Assembly: GCA_014706385.1 (NCBI GenBank)
Contig: JACGZH010000009.1
Span: 930,001 to 994,000, forward strand
Reading direction: 5' to 3'
DNA from: Phaffia rhodozyma
Taxonomy: Eukaryota > Basidiomycota > Tremellomycetes > Cystofilobasidiales > Mrakiaceae
Length of the DNA stretch: 64,000 nucleotides
Numbering within the stretch: the first letter of the stretch is position 1; every line of letters begins with the position of its first letter. The translations under genes were made by a program, and so were the position numbers. Shown here in pieces: positions 1 through 12,320 of the stretch. Under the pieces are notes generated by a model. It saw nothing but the letters and a program-made list of their open reading frames with translations. It searched no databases and was not told where the DNA came from.

Positions 1-3000
1 AGGAAGAGAAGCTCTTCGAGATCAATCCTCCATCAATCGAAGAGCTCAGCTCTAAGGAGCTTACCCCTAGTGAAATTCAGGCCGAGCACCCCAAATGGAT
101 GGGAACTTTCCCGTACGTCGATCACTCTCCTCCTCTCGTCTTTTCTCAGAGAGACCAAAGGCGACAGTTAATTAACGAAGAGCGCACTTCTTGTCGTTTG
201 TTTCTGATAGCTATCCCTACATGAACGGATCCCTTCATCTTGGACACGCGTTCACTATCTCCAAGATCGAGTTTGCTACTGGTTTCCAGAGGATGCTTGG
301 CAAGCGAGCGTTGTTCCCTATGGGACTTCACTGCACGGGTATGCCCATCAAGGTTTGTTCTGTTCTCCATGGGTTTCATTGTCGTTCCTGCCAGGTCTTC
401 CTCAAAACTGATCCTGGTTTCAACAATTTCTCTCTTTTCGTCTCTAGGCTGCTGCTGATAAGCTCATTCGAGAAATGGAAATGTTTGGACCTGAGTTCGA
501 GGGTTACGACCCTGAGAACCCTGTTCCCCAGGCTTCGGCCGCCCCTCCCCCTGCTAACAAGGTCTCTGATGCTCAGAAAGACCCATCGAAAGCTACTAAG
601 GGAAAGATCGCCGGAAAGGCTACCGGATTGACCTACCAGTTCCAGATTATGGAGAGCATTGGTGCGTTGATCAATATTTGCGTTTCAAATTCTAAAGCTG
701 GCATCTACTTAGATCTTTGTATGGTTCCGTGTTTGTTCATATCTAGGTGTTCCTCGAGAGGAGATCAAGAAGTTTGCTGATCCTCTCCACTGGCTTCAGT
801 ACTTCCCTCCTATCGCTCGAAAGGATTGCACCGAGTTCGGAGCTCGAATCGATTGGCGACGAACTTTCATCGTCAGTATTTCTTATCTGAATATCTGAGC
901 CGCATGGCGAGAATACCCCTGCTGAAGAGCGCGCGTGTATCTTGTGTCTTCTGCATCCATTAGACCACCGACCAGAACCCCTACTACGACTCATTTGTTC
1001 GATGGCAGATGAACAAGCTACACGCTCAGAAGAAGATCAAGTTCGGTAAGCGAAACACCATCTACTCGATCAAGGACGGACAGCCCTGTATGGACCACGA
1101 CCGTTCTGGCGGAGAGGCCGTTGGGCCCCAGGAGTACACCGGTCTCAAGATGGAGGTTACCCACTGGCCTGAGGCTGCCAAGCAGGTTTTGAATGGACTC
1201 CAGGGCATCGAAGGCAAGAAGGTCTACATGGTTGCTGCCACTTTGAGGCCCGAGACCATGTTCGTATCTCTCTTTCGTTCTCGTCGTGTTCTTTGCCGCT
1301 CGAAAACTGTACATCTGACTCGGTGTCTCGCTGCTCTTGGGCTTCTAGGTACGGACAGACCAACTGTTTCGTCGGAACCAACATCACCTATGGCTTCTTC
1401 GAGGCCGCCAACAATGAGGTATTTATTATCTCTGAGCGGGCCGCCCGAAACATGGCTTACCAGGGAATCTTTGCCGAAGAGGGCAAGATCAATAAGCTTG
1501 GAGAGATCAAGGGAGATGCCCTTGTCGGAACTAAAATCAAGGCCCCTCACTCGGTCTACGAGGAGGTCTGGGTCTTGCCTATGGACGGAGTCCTTGCTAC
1601 CAAGGTATAATCATCATCTCTTAGTCTTGTTGTCACATTTCCAGTCAAAGATTTGACCACTCAATATCTGCTCTCATTACTGTTCTGTCTGGGCTACTGT
1701 GATATTCATAAATAGGGTACTGGAGTTGTTACCTCGGTTCCTTCTGACTCTCCTGACGATTACGCCACTTTAATGGATCTCCGAAAGAAGGCTGAATTCT
1801 ACAAGATCCAGCCTGAATGGGCTTCCAACGAGCCCATCTCGGTCATCACTACTCCCAACTACGGTGGTATGATCGCTGCCACACTTTGCCAGCAGATGAA
1901 GATTCAGTCCCAGAAGGATGTCAAGCAGCTTGCCGAAGCCAAAGATATTGCCTACAAGGAGGGCTTCTTCAATGGAACTATGGCCATCGGAGAATTCAAG
2001 GGAGAGGCTGTCCAGACGGCTAAGACCAAGGTCAGGGACTCGCTCATCGAGAAGAATTTGGCCTTCAAGTACGCCGAGCCTGAGAGTTTGGTCACCTCTC
2101 GAAGTGGTGACGAGTGCATTGTCGCGCTCGTAGATCAGTGGTACATTGATTACGGAGAAGAGGAGTGGAAGCAGACTGCTAAGAGGTAAGAGTCAACGTT
2201 TCAATACAAATGTTGCATTGAGCTGTTTGACTATGTCATCTATACTTTGCTAAATCTTGTTCTTCGCACCAATAGGCTTTTGTCTCAGATGAACACCTAC
2301 TTCAACGAGACCCGGAACGGATTTGAGGGTGTTCTCGACTGGCTCAAGCAGTGGGCCTGCTCCCGATCTTACGGTCTTGGTTCTCGAATTCCTTGGGACC
2401 CCCAGTTCTTGGTTGAGTCCTTGAGTGATTCCACCATCTACATGTCCTACTACACTGTTGCCTACCTTCTTCAGGGTGAGTGGCCTCTTTTTCTTCTTCT
2501 TTCAATGATTGGCCTCTTTGAACGAGATTGACCCAACAGTTAACCCCTTTGTTTGACAACCAGGTGGTGATATCACTGGAAAGACCACTGGACCGGCCGG
2601 GATCTCTCCTGCGGATATGACGGACGAGGCTTGGGAATACGTTCTCGGCTCCGGTTCTTTCCCCGCTTCTTCCAACATCTCCCAGGAGACATTTGATAAG
2701 CTCAAGCGAGAGTTCCAGTATTTCTACCCTATGGACGTCCGATCGTCAGGCAAGGATTTGATCCCGAACCACTTGACTTTCTGCATCTACGTTCACGCCG
2801 CCTTGTTCCCGGAGCACCACTGGCCTCAGGCGATGCGAGCGAACGGACACTTGATGTTGAACGGAAAGAAGATGGCCAAGAGTACCGGAAACAGTTTGAC
2901 GTTGGAGGATTCTGTCAAGAAATTCGGAGCTGATGCCACTCGGTTGACTTTGGCTGATGCCGGAGACGGTATTGAGGACGCGAACTTTGAGGAGCTCACC

Positions 3001-4173
3001 GCCAACTCTGCTATCCAGCGACTCTACACCCAGCTTGCCTGGATCGAGGAGACTTTGGCTAACAAATCTGCGCTCCGAACTGGACCGAAGGATAGCTACT
3101 GGGACAAGGTGTTCGAGGAGGAGATGAACGATCTTGCCGCCAAGACCAAGGATGCCTACGAGAAGACCTGGTACAAGGAGGCTCTTCAATACGGATACTA
3201 TGGTATGGATAACGCTCGACGATCATACACCGAGATGACGTCCGATGTGGGCATGCACTACGATGTGTTGCTCGAGTGCATTCGATACACCGCTTTGCTC
3301 GTCACCCCGATCATCCCTCACTTTGCCGATCACCTCTGGACCACCGTGCTTCAAAACTCGAGCTCCATCCAGAAAGCTCGCTTCCCCGAGATCCGACCGA
3401 TCGACAAGGAGATCATCAACGGAATTGAGTATATCCGAGCTGTCCTTAAGGATACTCGGGACCGACAGATTGCATTGGACAAGAAGAAGGGCAAGGGCAA
3501 GGGCCCGGTGGTTGACAAGTCAAAGCCGTTGGGACTTCGGTTGTTTATCGCAAAGACATGGCCTGCCTGGCAGAACACGGTCCTTGAGGCCGTGAAGTCT
3601 AGCTATGATGAAAAGACCGACAGTGTTGATGATGTCAAGGTCCGAGTCGCTTTGACTGAGGCCGGGTTGATCAAGAACAAGAAGGCCATGCCCTACGCCA
3701 TCACTCTCAAGGTGTGTCTGACTTTCTTTTTCATTTTTTCCAAATCTCGAGCGAGATTTCCACGTGCTAAACTAGAGAGATTTTTACTCGCACTGTACAG
3801 AAACGAATCGCTGAGTTTGGAGCTACCACCGCTTTCACCCGAACGCTTCCTTTCTCCGAGATTGACACTCTTAGCCAGTTGCTGCCTCATATGGAGAAGA
3901 GTCTCAAGTTGGTTTCCGCTAAGCTGATGACTGTTGAGGATGCTCAGGCCTTGTTGGAGAGTGGGGTTGAGAAGGATGGAGAGAACGGATTTAGCCAAGC
4001 TTTGTTGGATGACGCCCAGCCGGGTTCTCCTACCAGTGTATTCTGTTCGTTTTTTGTTCTCTTTGCAGTTCTCTTTTCTTCTGCTCTTTAGGAAAACATC
4101 AACTGACCTCTCCGTCTCTTTCTCTTTCGTGTTGTTGTCTTCCGTGAATGATGCATCCACAGACAACATCTAA
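1..4173 (+). CDS. LEU-RS (CDC60-like): Cytosolic leucyl-tRNA synthetase (5' end outside window)
   Basis: Class Ia aminoacyl-tRNA synthetase that charges tRNA-Leu in the cytosol. About 1,068 residues are readable, against about 1,090 in yeast Cdc60, so only a short N-terminus is missing. Exons inferred: <1-112, 211-352, 448-661, 747-871, 964-1259, 1349-1604, 1716-2185, 2276-2475, 2564-3711, 3801-4035, 4163-4173. The class I signature appears as [13 protein letters not shown] (HIGH motif HLGH, near readable residue 46). The second signature is KMAKSTGN (KMSKS type, near residue 706), coded around 2870. The editing (CP1) region lies between them, with RPETMYGQTN and a threonine-rich editing segment. 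Several junctions restore conserved motifs: exons 1 and 2 give TFPYPYMNG, and exons 5 and 6 give ETMYGQTN. The last 11-nt coding exon is inferred from a GT..AG pair. Without it the protein would stop at 4091 with a hydrophobic tail. Family assignment is very secure; the last exon is not. Confidence 0.95.
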
Positions 4174-5451
4174 GCATCTAAATCTGGCTTCCGTCTTATG
4201 AGAAGGAGAGGTAGAGGAACTTTTTGTGCTTCTTGTATAGACTTTGGAAGGAGTAGAGCAAAGAGGACATAACACAATGATTAAAAATGACTGATTTTTC
4301 TTCTGATGAGACTTTGAACGTGATAGAGCACGTGGCACATTGTGCATGCCCCCTTCAAACGTCAAGGAACACTCAAAACAGTGGGCTGATGAGAGAGAAA
4401 GAGAGAGAGAGAGTGTGTGTGTGTATGTGTTAGAGAACGAAAATAGGACAAAGAGAAAAAACAAACAAAGACAATAAGGGTTTGAACAAAATGTATGGAG
4501 GTGTACCGAGACCGAGCCGAACGGGTAGGAAGACTTTTGAAAAGATTCGGAAGAAAGCCAAGAGTGTCCGAAGAGTGACATATGGTATCAGTAAGTTCTT
4601 CGTGCCGATCAAGCAACAAGGTAATATTATCTATAAAACTGAAATCGAAGACGCTGATCCCATCGGAGAAAAACAACGTCAGAAAACGAATCTATCCTCC
4701 TCTCCGTCGATTGATCGGCCCAGAGTGAATCTTGGCTGAAATTCGGGTGAATTTGGTGGGTGGCTGATCAGCCCAGATAAACCAGCGCTCGATGGAAAAA
4801 AGAGACTAGATCCTTCTGAATGTCTAATCAAATCGCCGTTGTCAATTTTTGTCTTTCTAGACCCTCGTTCTGTTCTCTTCCTTGCGGATTCTTTTCTTCT
4901 TCCTATGGCCCTTGTTGTGGATGTTAATTTAAGTCATAATCTTATTGATTTACAGCATTCACAGATCGGCTAGCAGCGTCCTTTGCCTCGCTCTGCTTTG
5001 TTTTTGCTTTCATTTCTCGGCTTCCTTTGTTTAAGTTTTCACACATTGTGAATCTAATTTCACCAAGACTTCGGGGAGACGGCTCGGTCAAAGAGTCGAA
5101 TTAAGCGGATCTAGGCGAAAAGGGTAATCGAAAATTCGAAGAAAAATAACAACAGACAGCAGTGAAAACAGAGACAGTGGCAATATCAAACTAAACGATC
5201 AAAAATCGAATAAGCATTAGAAATCATGAGGGAAAGGAGAAAAACAACAACAATAATAATAACAACAACAACAAACAGAAGAGCTAATGGGGACGGATGG
5301 CCAAACGATCGAGAAACTTCACATTCCAAAAAGAGAATGGATAAAAAGTACATCCGAGAGAAAAACGACCAATCGAAGACTAAAGGGAAGTTGGTTAAAT
5401 CAACATTTCAAGCTGCTCGATGAGCCATCCGCCATGCGAGAGAACGAGGCT

Positions 5452-5491
<40 letters not shown>

Positions 5492-6192
5492 CGTTTTTGA
5501 CCAAAGAACAATCGAGGAAAGAGGGTTACAAGAAATGTCACAAGAAAGGAAAGGATAACATCTCAAGTATCGAGGAGAAAAGTGAAACGAAGGCAGCAAA
5601 AAGAAGGGGCGAAGAAGAAAACCAAGCCACGAGAAAACCCGAGACCATGCTGTGTGCACTGGGGAAAGGCTTTTCTTATATGCGAGGAGGAAAGTTAGCC
5701 TATGTTGACGATTGTCGTACAGACACCTGTCATCTTTTCATAAAAGGGGTTCATGAAAATAACAAGTCTCCTAAAAATCACAACAAGTTTGGTCTATCAT
5801 AGAAATTGCAGAAATCGAAGGATGCTAGGGCCCCAAATAATTGTGAGGCAGATACTACTGAAACAACAGAAACTCTGATTGGACATCGAACCACTTCTGG
5901 GACATTTGAGCAGAAGAATGATCTAGGACCCAATCTTCCCTAATCTTTATGGGGCAAATCTTAGAGGGTTCGTTTCATTGACGGCCATCAAGGTTCGAAC
6001 TAGGACGCTGTGCGGGAGAAAGGGGAAAGGCAATTAACCAGTTGTTTTAGATAGAGAATAAAAGAGACTAAGAGAGAAAAAATGATAGAAACGAGATGAG
6101 GTGAGAGATCACGTACTCTATTCCGTCTCGTCAGAGTATCGCACGATTTTACGTCTAGCTTACACCGTTTCATTTCGAGCCGTTCTCCGAAC
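4174..6192. other. Intergenic region, about 2 kb
   Basis: This lies between two genes whose 3' ends face each other. It is purine-rich with short open frames (for example 4482-4739 and 5226-5802 on +) that are low-complexity and match no family I know. It holds a short GT tract near 4413-4428 and a 39-nt T run at 5453-5491. I see no tRNA, rRNA or mobile-element signature. Confidence 0.6.
5453..5491. repeat. Homopolymer of 39 T
   Basis: An uninterrupted run of 39 T on the + strand (poly-A on the minus strand). It is far longer than other homopolymers in the window. It could be a simple slippage tract, or the tail of an old retrotransposed sequence on the minus strand. No recognisable gene body precedes it on that strand. 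Confidence 0.95.
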
Positions 6193-6856
6193 CTAGAGTC
6201 TACCAACAGAGATACCCTGACTCTGACCCTGAGTTTGACTCTGGTTGTGACCCCTCTGGCTACGATGCGGGAACGGAGGGGCAAACGTTTGTTCGTCAGC
6301 CGGCCAGCTGTCATATCTCCACTGATCCCGGTCGAGAGAATAGAGTGCTCGACGCATCGCCTTGTGAGCGACCGCAACGAGTTCTTGTTCAGTTCCGACC
6401 TGACCTTGATCGGGTTCTGTTGAGGAAATAGCGAAAGATCAGTATACTCTTTATCACACTGGATGTCGGAAGCCGGGATGACCGACCTTTGACAGTTTGT
6501 GTTTCCCAATCCCAGCTGACGAGCAAGTCTTTGGTTGCCTTGAATTCTTGTTCGGTCGGCTTCCAGAGTCCGAGCTGGCTTTCCATCTTGTCTTCAAACC
6601 CGGTGTCCGACAGAGCTTCATCCGACCCGTCCTCTGACTCTTGGTCGTCGATTGATTCGTCGACGACGTCATTGTCATCGACGTCCTGATCTAGTAGTTC
6701 TTCTGCATCAGAGTATCCACCTTCAGTCTGTGATGGTTGGTCTTCCGCTGGGAAGGTCGACGAGGAAAAGGAGGCCGATTGATCTACTGAAACACTAGGA
6801 GGCGGATATGCATGAGAATGAGAATGAGACCAGTGATGAGCTGAACTGTGAGACAT
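6193..6856 (-). CDS. Small acidic protein of unknown function
   Basis: Two-exon gene of about 197 aa: exon 1 6856-6487 and exon 2 6416-6193, with a 70-nt GT-AG intron. The start chosen is the ATG giving MSHSSAHHW; an in-frame ATG at 6955 would add 33 residues with no sign of conservation. The N-terminus is rich in His/Ser. It is followed by a strongly acidic stretch (EELLDQDVDDNDVVDE) and then a helical segment around residues 95-165 with several Trp (LGLWKPTEQEF, SWDWET, RDQWRYDSW), which looks like the conserved core. The C-terminus is a Gln/Ser/Gly repeat (QSQTQGQSQG). The intron keeps the frame through the Trp-rich core, which supports a real gene. I do not recognise the family. Confidence 0.7.
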
Positions 6857-8467
6857 GAGCGTGACGAGAGAGTCTCTTTTCTCCTTAACAGAGTAAGTGT
6901 TGACGAAAGGAAAATTCAGAAAGTGGGTTGGAATTTGGACGCGTCGTCTGAGCACGTGTCTCTATCGATACTATCTGAGAAATACGCTTCGCGCGTGAGC
7001 TATTAAGGCTCACACACCCGATGCTTATCTTTTAGGCATGTAAACTCTCTGTGTACGCTCGGATTAATCTATATCATTCTCGAGATGCTGACTACCGAGG
7101 TAACCGGCTATCGATTGCTTCGCGCGTCGAACGCTATGTGTCACCTTGCATGTTTCGAACGAGTGTAACGGATAGATCAGGTCGCGGGAAGGAACGGGTA
7201 CTATTGTTATTCCTCCTGTTGCCCTCAGGCGGCGGGACCCAATTCCTGACGCTGCGCTTTTTGTCTGTCGGGCCAAAACTCAATATATGAAAGTCCAGAA
7301 CTAAAAGCCTAGATTGCGACATGAACGATCTATGAAACTCGCCGATCGTAGCTGGCGGCGAGACTAAACGCGAAGTCTACTTGACACGTTTTAGATGGTG
7401 TGTTTGTGCGGGCCTCGTCAAATGGCCGGGTAGGATATTATTTAATAATCACGAGCTTCTTCTCGATCATCGGGTAATTCTTATTCGGTACTCTTTTCTT
7501 TAGTGATATTCTCTAATCATTTTTGGAACCAAAAGGATAAGAAAATCGATGATAGACTATTTTCATCTGTCTGCTACACACACACACACACACTGGCAGA
7601 GATACATGGACAGAGAGAACACGCGGGAACGAGACTGAAGAGGTAAGCGCAAACACCACAGAGAGAAAGACATGGCACACACCTAGCGCTCGCAGCCGCA
7701 GAAGTTCTCCTTGCCATTCGTCCTAAATGTGGCTTGTCTCTCTCTGGAATTAGGCTGTCTCTAAAACGCCGCTCTACTCGCTCGCTTATGAATGCTATTC
7801 GTTTCACATAGCTGGACGAACCGAGGCTAACATGCGCGTTTCACTCATATTCTCGCATAAGAAGCAGTAATCTTTCTTATTTTCACCGCGCCGAACAGAA
7901 CACGGAAGCGAATGGTGGATCGGAGGCCATTCCAGTGGTGTACATGAAAGGACCAAAACGATGGGGCCGTATGAAGAGAAGGAAAAATAAAGAAAGAAAC
8001 GAAGAACATGTAGAAGAGAAGAAAAGAAAAGAGGAGAAACGATAGCGCGGGAAACTTTCTTCCTTCACAATCAATCTTCTTGGGTGATAAACAAAACCTA
8101 AGAGCATACATCCGTGCATACCATTCAATCCTCTTCTCCTTCTCTCATATACACATACTCTCGCTTCTCTTCCCTTTTTCTTTCATTGTTTTACATCCTC
8201 TCATTCGTTTAATCCTCGGATCATTTCTCATCTTTCTCGACATCGTTCGACTCTTGTCGGATCTAGCTCGCTTCTCTTTAATAAATCCTATCAAGAGGTA
8301 CTACCTTCAGTCGCATCTGTACCCACTGGCCGTCTTGTCCTCAAATCGCTCTCCTTCGCGCCTTCGTTCTAAACCACTCATTCCTTCGGCTCTGCTAGCA
8401 AGACTATTACAAGGACACAAACATACACACACACTCACTCACTCACTCACGACAGATCCTTGCTCCT
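6857..8467. other. Divergent intergenic region, 1.6 kb
   Basis: It separates two divergent genes and should hold both promoters. I see a CA dinucleotide tract at about 7573-7593, a second CA/CTCA tract at about 8418-8451 just before the downstream ATG, and pyrimidine-rich DNA at 8130-8280. Frames such as 8080-8643 are upstream-leader shadows. No RNA gene was recognised. Confidence 0.6.
8418..8451 (+). repeat. CA / CTCA leader tract
   Basis: A run of ACACAC followed by four to five CTCA units ends about 17 nt before the ATG of the zinc-cluster gene, so it is probably in the 5' leader. It is one of several CA-rich leader tracts in this window. Confidence 0.8.
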
Positions 8468-10160
8468 ATGTCGCCATTTGCATCTGCAGAATCATCGCCT
8501 TCGCCCAGCGGCTCGGCATCGGCGTCTCTTTCCTTTGCGATCTCATCCGGCCTGCCAGATCTCTTCTCTACGAACACTGCAGTCAGCTCAACATCAAGAG
8601 TCAACCAGGCCTGCACCTTGTGCCGTTCAAGGTTTGTCCATAACATTTGTGTATCATCTACTTCTCCTTTCTCCCCGTCCAGACGTTTTTTCCTCCTTTC
8701 TTCATCGTCACCCCGGTCGCTGTTGTTTTCATCCTCTCTCGATCAATGCATACATTCCCTGCCCCAAAAACAAAACACAAACAACAACCAGCTCAACTGA
8801 TACTGCCACTTCTCTCCCTCCATCTTTCCCTTTTTGATCTATAACTGTGTCGATCGATTCTAACGCGGCACTTTCTATCCTCCTCCGTTAGAAAAGTAAA
8901 ATGTTCCGGAAGTATAGATAACGGGGCCTGTTCAAGATGTAAAGCGGCAGGGAAGACCGATTGTGGTCAGTCACAGATGTTTCTCTGGTCCGTGTCGTCG
9001 AACTGCGGATGAATGTATTGAGCTAACTATCTGTCGGGATGCGCATCTCCCACAGCTTTTGAGGCCGTGCCGTTCGAAGACAAGGTGGCCACTCGAGAAC
9101 GAAAGGCGAGGCGAAAGGCAAACTCGGTGAAGATAGCAAGCGTGGCCAGTTCATCGTTGCCCATCCCATCGAGTCCTGCCTCGAACGGGTTGACGATCCG
9201 TCGGCGACGAGATCGACCGAAAGTTTCGATTCCTTTATCTCCCAGACCTTACACGCAGAAGGTTGTGCCCGCGTTTTTAGTGAATACATCTTTATCTTTC
9301 TGTCCGATACTATACTTGCCACTGTTTCCTTATGCTTACCTTGTTTTTCTTCTTCTTGCTTTCGAAAAAAAAACACCCAATAGACACCCATACACCACTC
9401 GTCGACGATGCCAAACCAGCGAAGCAGACGGAACGCCCTTTGCTCCGGCCATATTTCCCTCGAAAGATCCCATTCGGAGTACGAACCAAATACTGGGCTG
9501 GTCTATCCGATCCTCGAATCACCATACTACTCCCCGATCGACAGAGATTCGGACCAAAACGTATACCCTTCCCCAACGTCGGAACCAAGATCCATGCTTG
9601 AGCCTGGCACTGACGAATCAATGTCGACCGCGCTCTCATTCTACGACGTCATCTCCCTCAACCAGGCCACCCAGCCCTTACCCGGCCATTTGTCTTACTC
9701 GCCTGCCTATTCTTTCGACAGTAGGGCCATCGGACCGGCCACGAGTTCGTCCTCCGTTGATCTGCCCATCATGCTTTCCTCTCTCGAGGGAACGATCACG
9801 GATGATTACTTTTCGATCCCCATCGATCACTCGGTCGAAGTTGACTATCTATCTGGCTTGGGCTTGGGCTTGGCCAATGGCAGCAGTAGTAGCAGCAGCC
9901 ATCTGACCGGACACACCATCGATGATCCTTTGGCGCTAGATCCATGCTTGACACTGAATTTGAACGACTCGTTCATCGAACTAGGTATCAACTTTCCGGT
10001 CGCTCACATTAGACTCTCAGATCATCCGCTTACTCCCCCGAGCGAACGTACCATGGAGCTTGAACTGGACGAGAGCAGAGTGGGCAAATGGGTCAAAGCT
10101 GGACTTTGTGTCGAACAGGTCGACATAATGGAAAGACCGATCGAGTGGATGTTGGCTTGA
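8468..10160 (+). CDS. Zn2Cys6 (fungal zinc cluster) transcription factor
   Basis: Four exons: 8468-8631, 8892-8965, 9056-9261, 9384-10160, giving about 406 aa. The binuclear zinc cluster is split by introns but reads cleanly after splicing. The pattern is C-x2-C-x6-C-x8-C-x2-C-x7-C, beginning ACTLCRSRKVKC at residue 49 and ending GKTDCAF near 78. A basic linker (ATRERKARRKANS) follows. The rest is Ser/Thr/Pro-rich with acidic patches and no fungal-specific TF middle-homology domain that I can see. The protein is therefore short compared with typical 600-900 aa members. Family knowledge: such proteins bind CGG-type half-sites in the nucleus. The target genes cannot be told from the sequence. 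The convergent downstream neighbour is an F-box-like gene. Confidence 0.85.
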
Positions 10161-10615
10161 AGTGCTTTCGGTTCATCGTAGTTCTCGTCTCTGGTGCCTC
10201 TTTTTTGTTCTCTTTTCCGGCCTTTTTCTTTTTCTTCCTTCTTTTAGGACGTCGCATCTATATCTCATCTTTCTTTTTGGGTATAGGAATTACTGTCAAA
10301 TATAGCTCTGTTGGGTTTGTTATATATTCAGTCTTGGAACTTTGCTTTCTTTCTTTTTCCCATCAGACTTTCTTTCTGTAGCATTTTCTTTTCTTTTCTT
10401 CTCCTGTTGGCTCTTCAGCCTTCGGAGTTAGCTTTTCTTTTTCCTCCCAGACAGATGTCTTTCCTTTCCTGTCCTTATCTTATTATTTCTCCCTCGATAG
10501 ACATCTCCCCCTTCTCGATACGATCCGTCTGTGCTCTTCCCTTTACTTGAATGTAGATTGTTGTATGTTTAACAGAAATCTCTTTGAACGTCTGTATGAT
10601 AATTACACGGACACA
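10161..10615. other. Convergent intergenic region
   Basis: About 455 bp between two 3' ends. It is T-rich with several TTTCTT and TTTTCTT runs, as expected for 3' untranslated and termination sequence. Nothing else was recognised. Confidence 0.6.
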
Positions 10616-11890
10616 TTAGTCTTTGACAGTTAACAACCCCATTCCGGTTCCTGTCAATGTTTCCGTTTGCTTCTCGGTCTTCCTCGTGTTGCATCTAGAT
10701 AGACCTGGACTGAATCGGTTGGCTGTTTCGTTCAGACGGTTGATGGGGACGTGAGCAAATGACGCAACATAAGGAACAGAGAACGAATGAAAGGAAGGCA
10801 AGAAGAAGAGACCGTACAGCGAACCGTTTGATCTGACGAGAGTAAACCTCGGAGGATCCCCATCGACCTCCTGGTCGTTGCCATCATCATCATCCGCAGG
10901 ACGACCCACCTCATGCGGCGCTATCCTGTAGAGGTATACCTGAACGAAAGGTTTGATCGGAGAGAGCATTCTCTTCATGTGCTCGTTCCGAGCCAGGTCG
11001 ACCGGTTCATCCAATGTATCCAATATGTTGTTCCGTTCGTTCGCTATAGGATCTTCTGGTTCGGCCGGTTCGCCGAGTTGTTCAGAAGCAGAATAAGTCG
11101 ATGGCGGATGAGGTTCTAGTCGGATATGAATCTGACCTTGCGGTCCAACAAGACGGTTGATAGGTGAACCGTCAGTCCAACCGTCGACGGAACGATGGTC
11201 GGATAACAATAAATCCTGTGTCAACGCGTCCACACTGAACTGCAGACAGAGTCCCGTTTCCGAGACGAACGACCGGATGAGTTCTTGTTGAGCCTCGAAG
11301 GATTCGTCGGTTTGTTTCATCGAAAATTCGCCCAGCACAAGCTCATACACATCGTCCCAGACTTCCGGGCTGATCCTCCTAGCAGAGAGCGAAGCCAGTT
11401 GATCTCTCACTAACACGTCCACATCGTCCTCACTCGGGTCGACAGGGATCGGGTTCGTGGAGAGTATACATACATGGTCGAGCGAGCTGAGCGGAACGAT
11501 CGTCAACGGCAAAAGCACACGCGACGGATCCATTAGGCTACCATCCTCGTTTCTCGCCCCAGTCGAGTAAGCCTGCATGTTTAACGGTAAGCGCTGACTT
11601 GGGTCCCAGCACACCTCGCGTACGTAACTCGCTCGGCGAGCGCCATGCTTCCGATCGTTGAACAAGCCCGTCAACGGATGATAGAACGTCACGTAGTCGA
11701 CCGCCCAGGTAAGAAAGATCCGTCGGTAGAGCAACGGCTCGAACGCTTCCAGGTGAGCTTTCGACAGGACCAAGAGTTCAGTCGGTTTTGACCGGGTCGC
11801 CAGTCTCGATACGATCAGCGGCTCATCTAGATGGAACGCATAAAACACAATATGGCACAGGATCTCGAGTGGGAGCGTTGGGAGACCCAT
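10616..11890 (-). CDS. F-box-like basidiomycete protein
   Basis: Single open frame of 424 aa. The N-terminus MGLPTLPLEILCHIVFYAF has the L-P-x-E-I-L-x-x-I pattern of an F-box-like motif. It is followed by a leucine-rich stretch (LSKAHLEAFEPLLYRRIFLTW) typical of large basidiomycete F-box families, and then by an acidic insert near residues 350-365. From family knowledge the protein would be a substrate adaptor of an SCF ubiquitin ligase through Skp1; the substrate is unknown. No LRR or WD repeats are clear. The C-terminal segment after about residue 370 is less convincing, and an undetected small intron there is possible. The gene is divergent from NOP4 across 430 bp. Confidence 0.65.
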   Translation of the reverse strand: MGLPTLPLEILCHIVFYAFHLDEPLIVSRLATRSKPTELLVLSKAHLEAFEPLLYRRIFLTWAVDYVTFYHPLTGLFNDRKHGARRASYVREVCWDPSQRLPLNMQAYSTGARNEDGSLMDPSRVLLPLTIVPLSSLDHVCILSTNPIPVDPSEDDVDVLVRDQLASLSARRISPEVWDDVYELVLGEFSMKQTDESFEAQQELIRSFVSETGLCLQFSVDALTQDLLLSDHRSVDGWTDGSPINRLVGPQGQIHIRLEPHPPSTYSASEQLGEPAEPEDPIANERNNILDTLDEPVDLARNEHMKRMLSPIKPFVQVYLYRIAPHEVGRPADDDDGNDQEVDGDPPRFTLVRSNGSLYGLFFLPSFHSFSVPYVASFAHVPINRLNETANRFSPGLSRCNTRKTEKQTETLTGTGMGLLTVKD

Positions 11891-12320
11891 ATGGGGAGAT
11901 CGTGATGACGCTTGACCTGTCTTTGAAGACCAAGGTTTGTATCAGCCTGGAGGAGAGTAAGAATGACAAAGGAAGTCGCACCGAGAGCCGAACCAGAGAT
12001 CAAACTCGTCGAATTTCAGCATGTATATCTGTATCGCCGAAAGCAACAACACAACCTCAAACAGAGTCTCCTAGAGATTTCTACCTGACTGACCAGTCTA
12101 GTATTCCAACAAACGAATCTATTCAGACAACATATGATGATTGACTGAGCAAGGAAGGAATCAAGTTGGCGTTCTAGAGTGAACGTCCGCCTTGCGCCTT
12201 CAGACGCTAACGATCACGTGCATCACTCAATCAACCCACCAAGATTACAAAATTTTGTATTCCGGATCCTCAACTTTTGGTGCTCATCAAACCTCAACCC
12301 TCCTAGCCACCACAGCAAAC
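11891..12320. other. Divergent promoter region (F-box-like / NOP4)
   Basis: 430 bp between divergent start codons. It is AC/GA-rich, with short CTA/GTC-containing blocks around 12060-12140 that weakly resemble the degenerate 12-bp arrays elsewhere in the window. No TATA box is convincing. Confidence 0.5.

Noticed and set aside
4482..4739. 85-aa basic open frame (MNKMYGGVPRPSR)
   Set aside because: Basic and short, no recognised family, and no neighbouring exon that continues it; kept as intergenic.
5226..5802. Overlapping + strand open frames of 65 and 171 aa
   Set aside because: The longer frame runs through the 39-T tract as poly-Phe and is otherwise Lys/Glu low-complexity; no family likeness or splice support.
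8080..8643. 187-aa + strand frame overlapping the zinc-cluster gene
   Set aside because: It is a different frame over the leader and first exon; the zinc cluster needs the frame starting at 8468.
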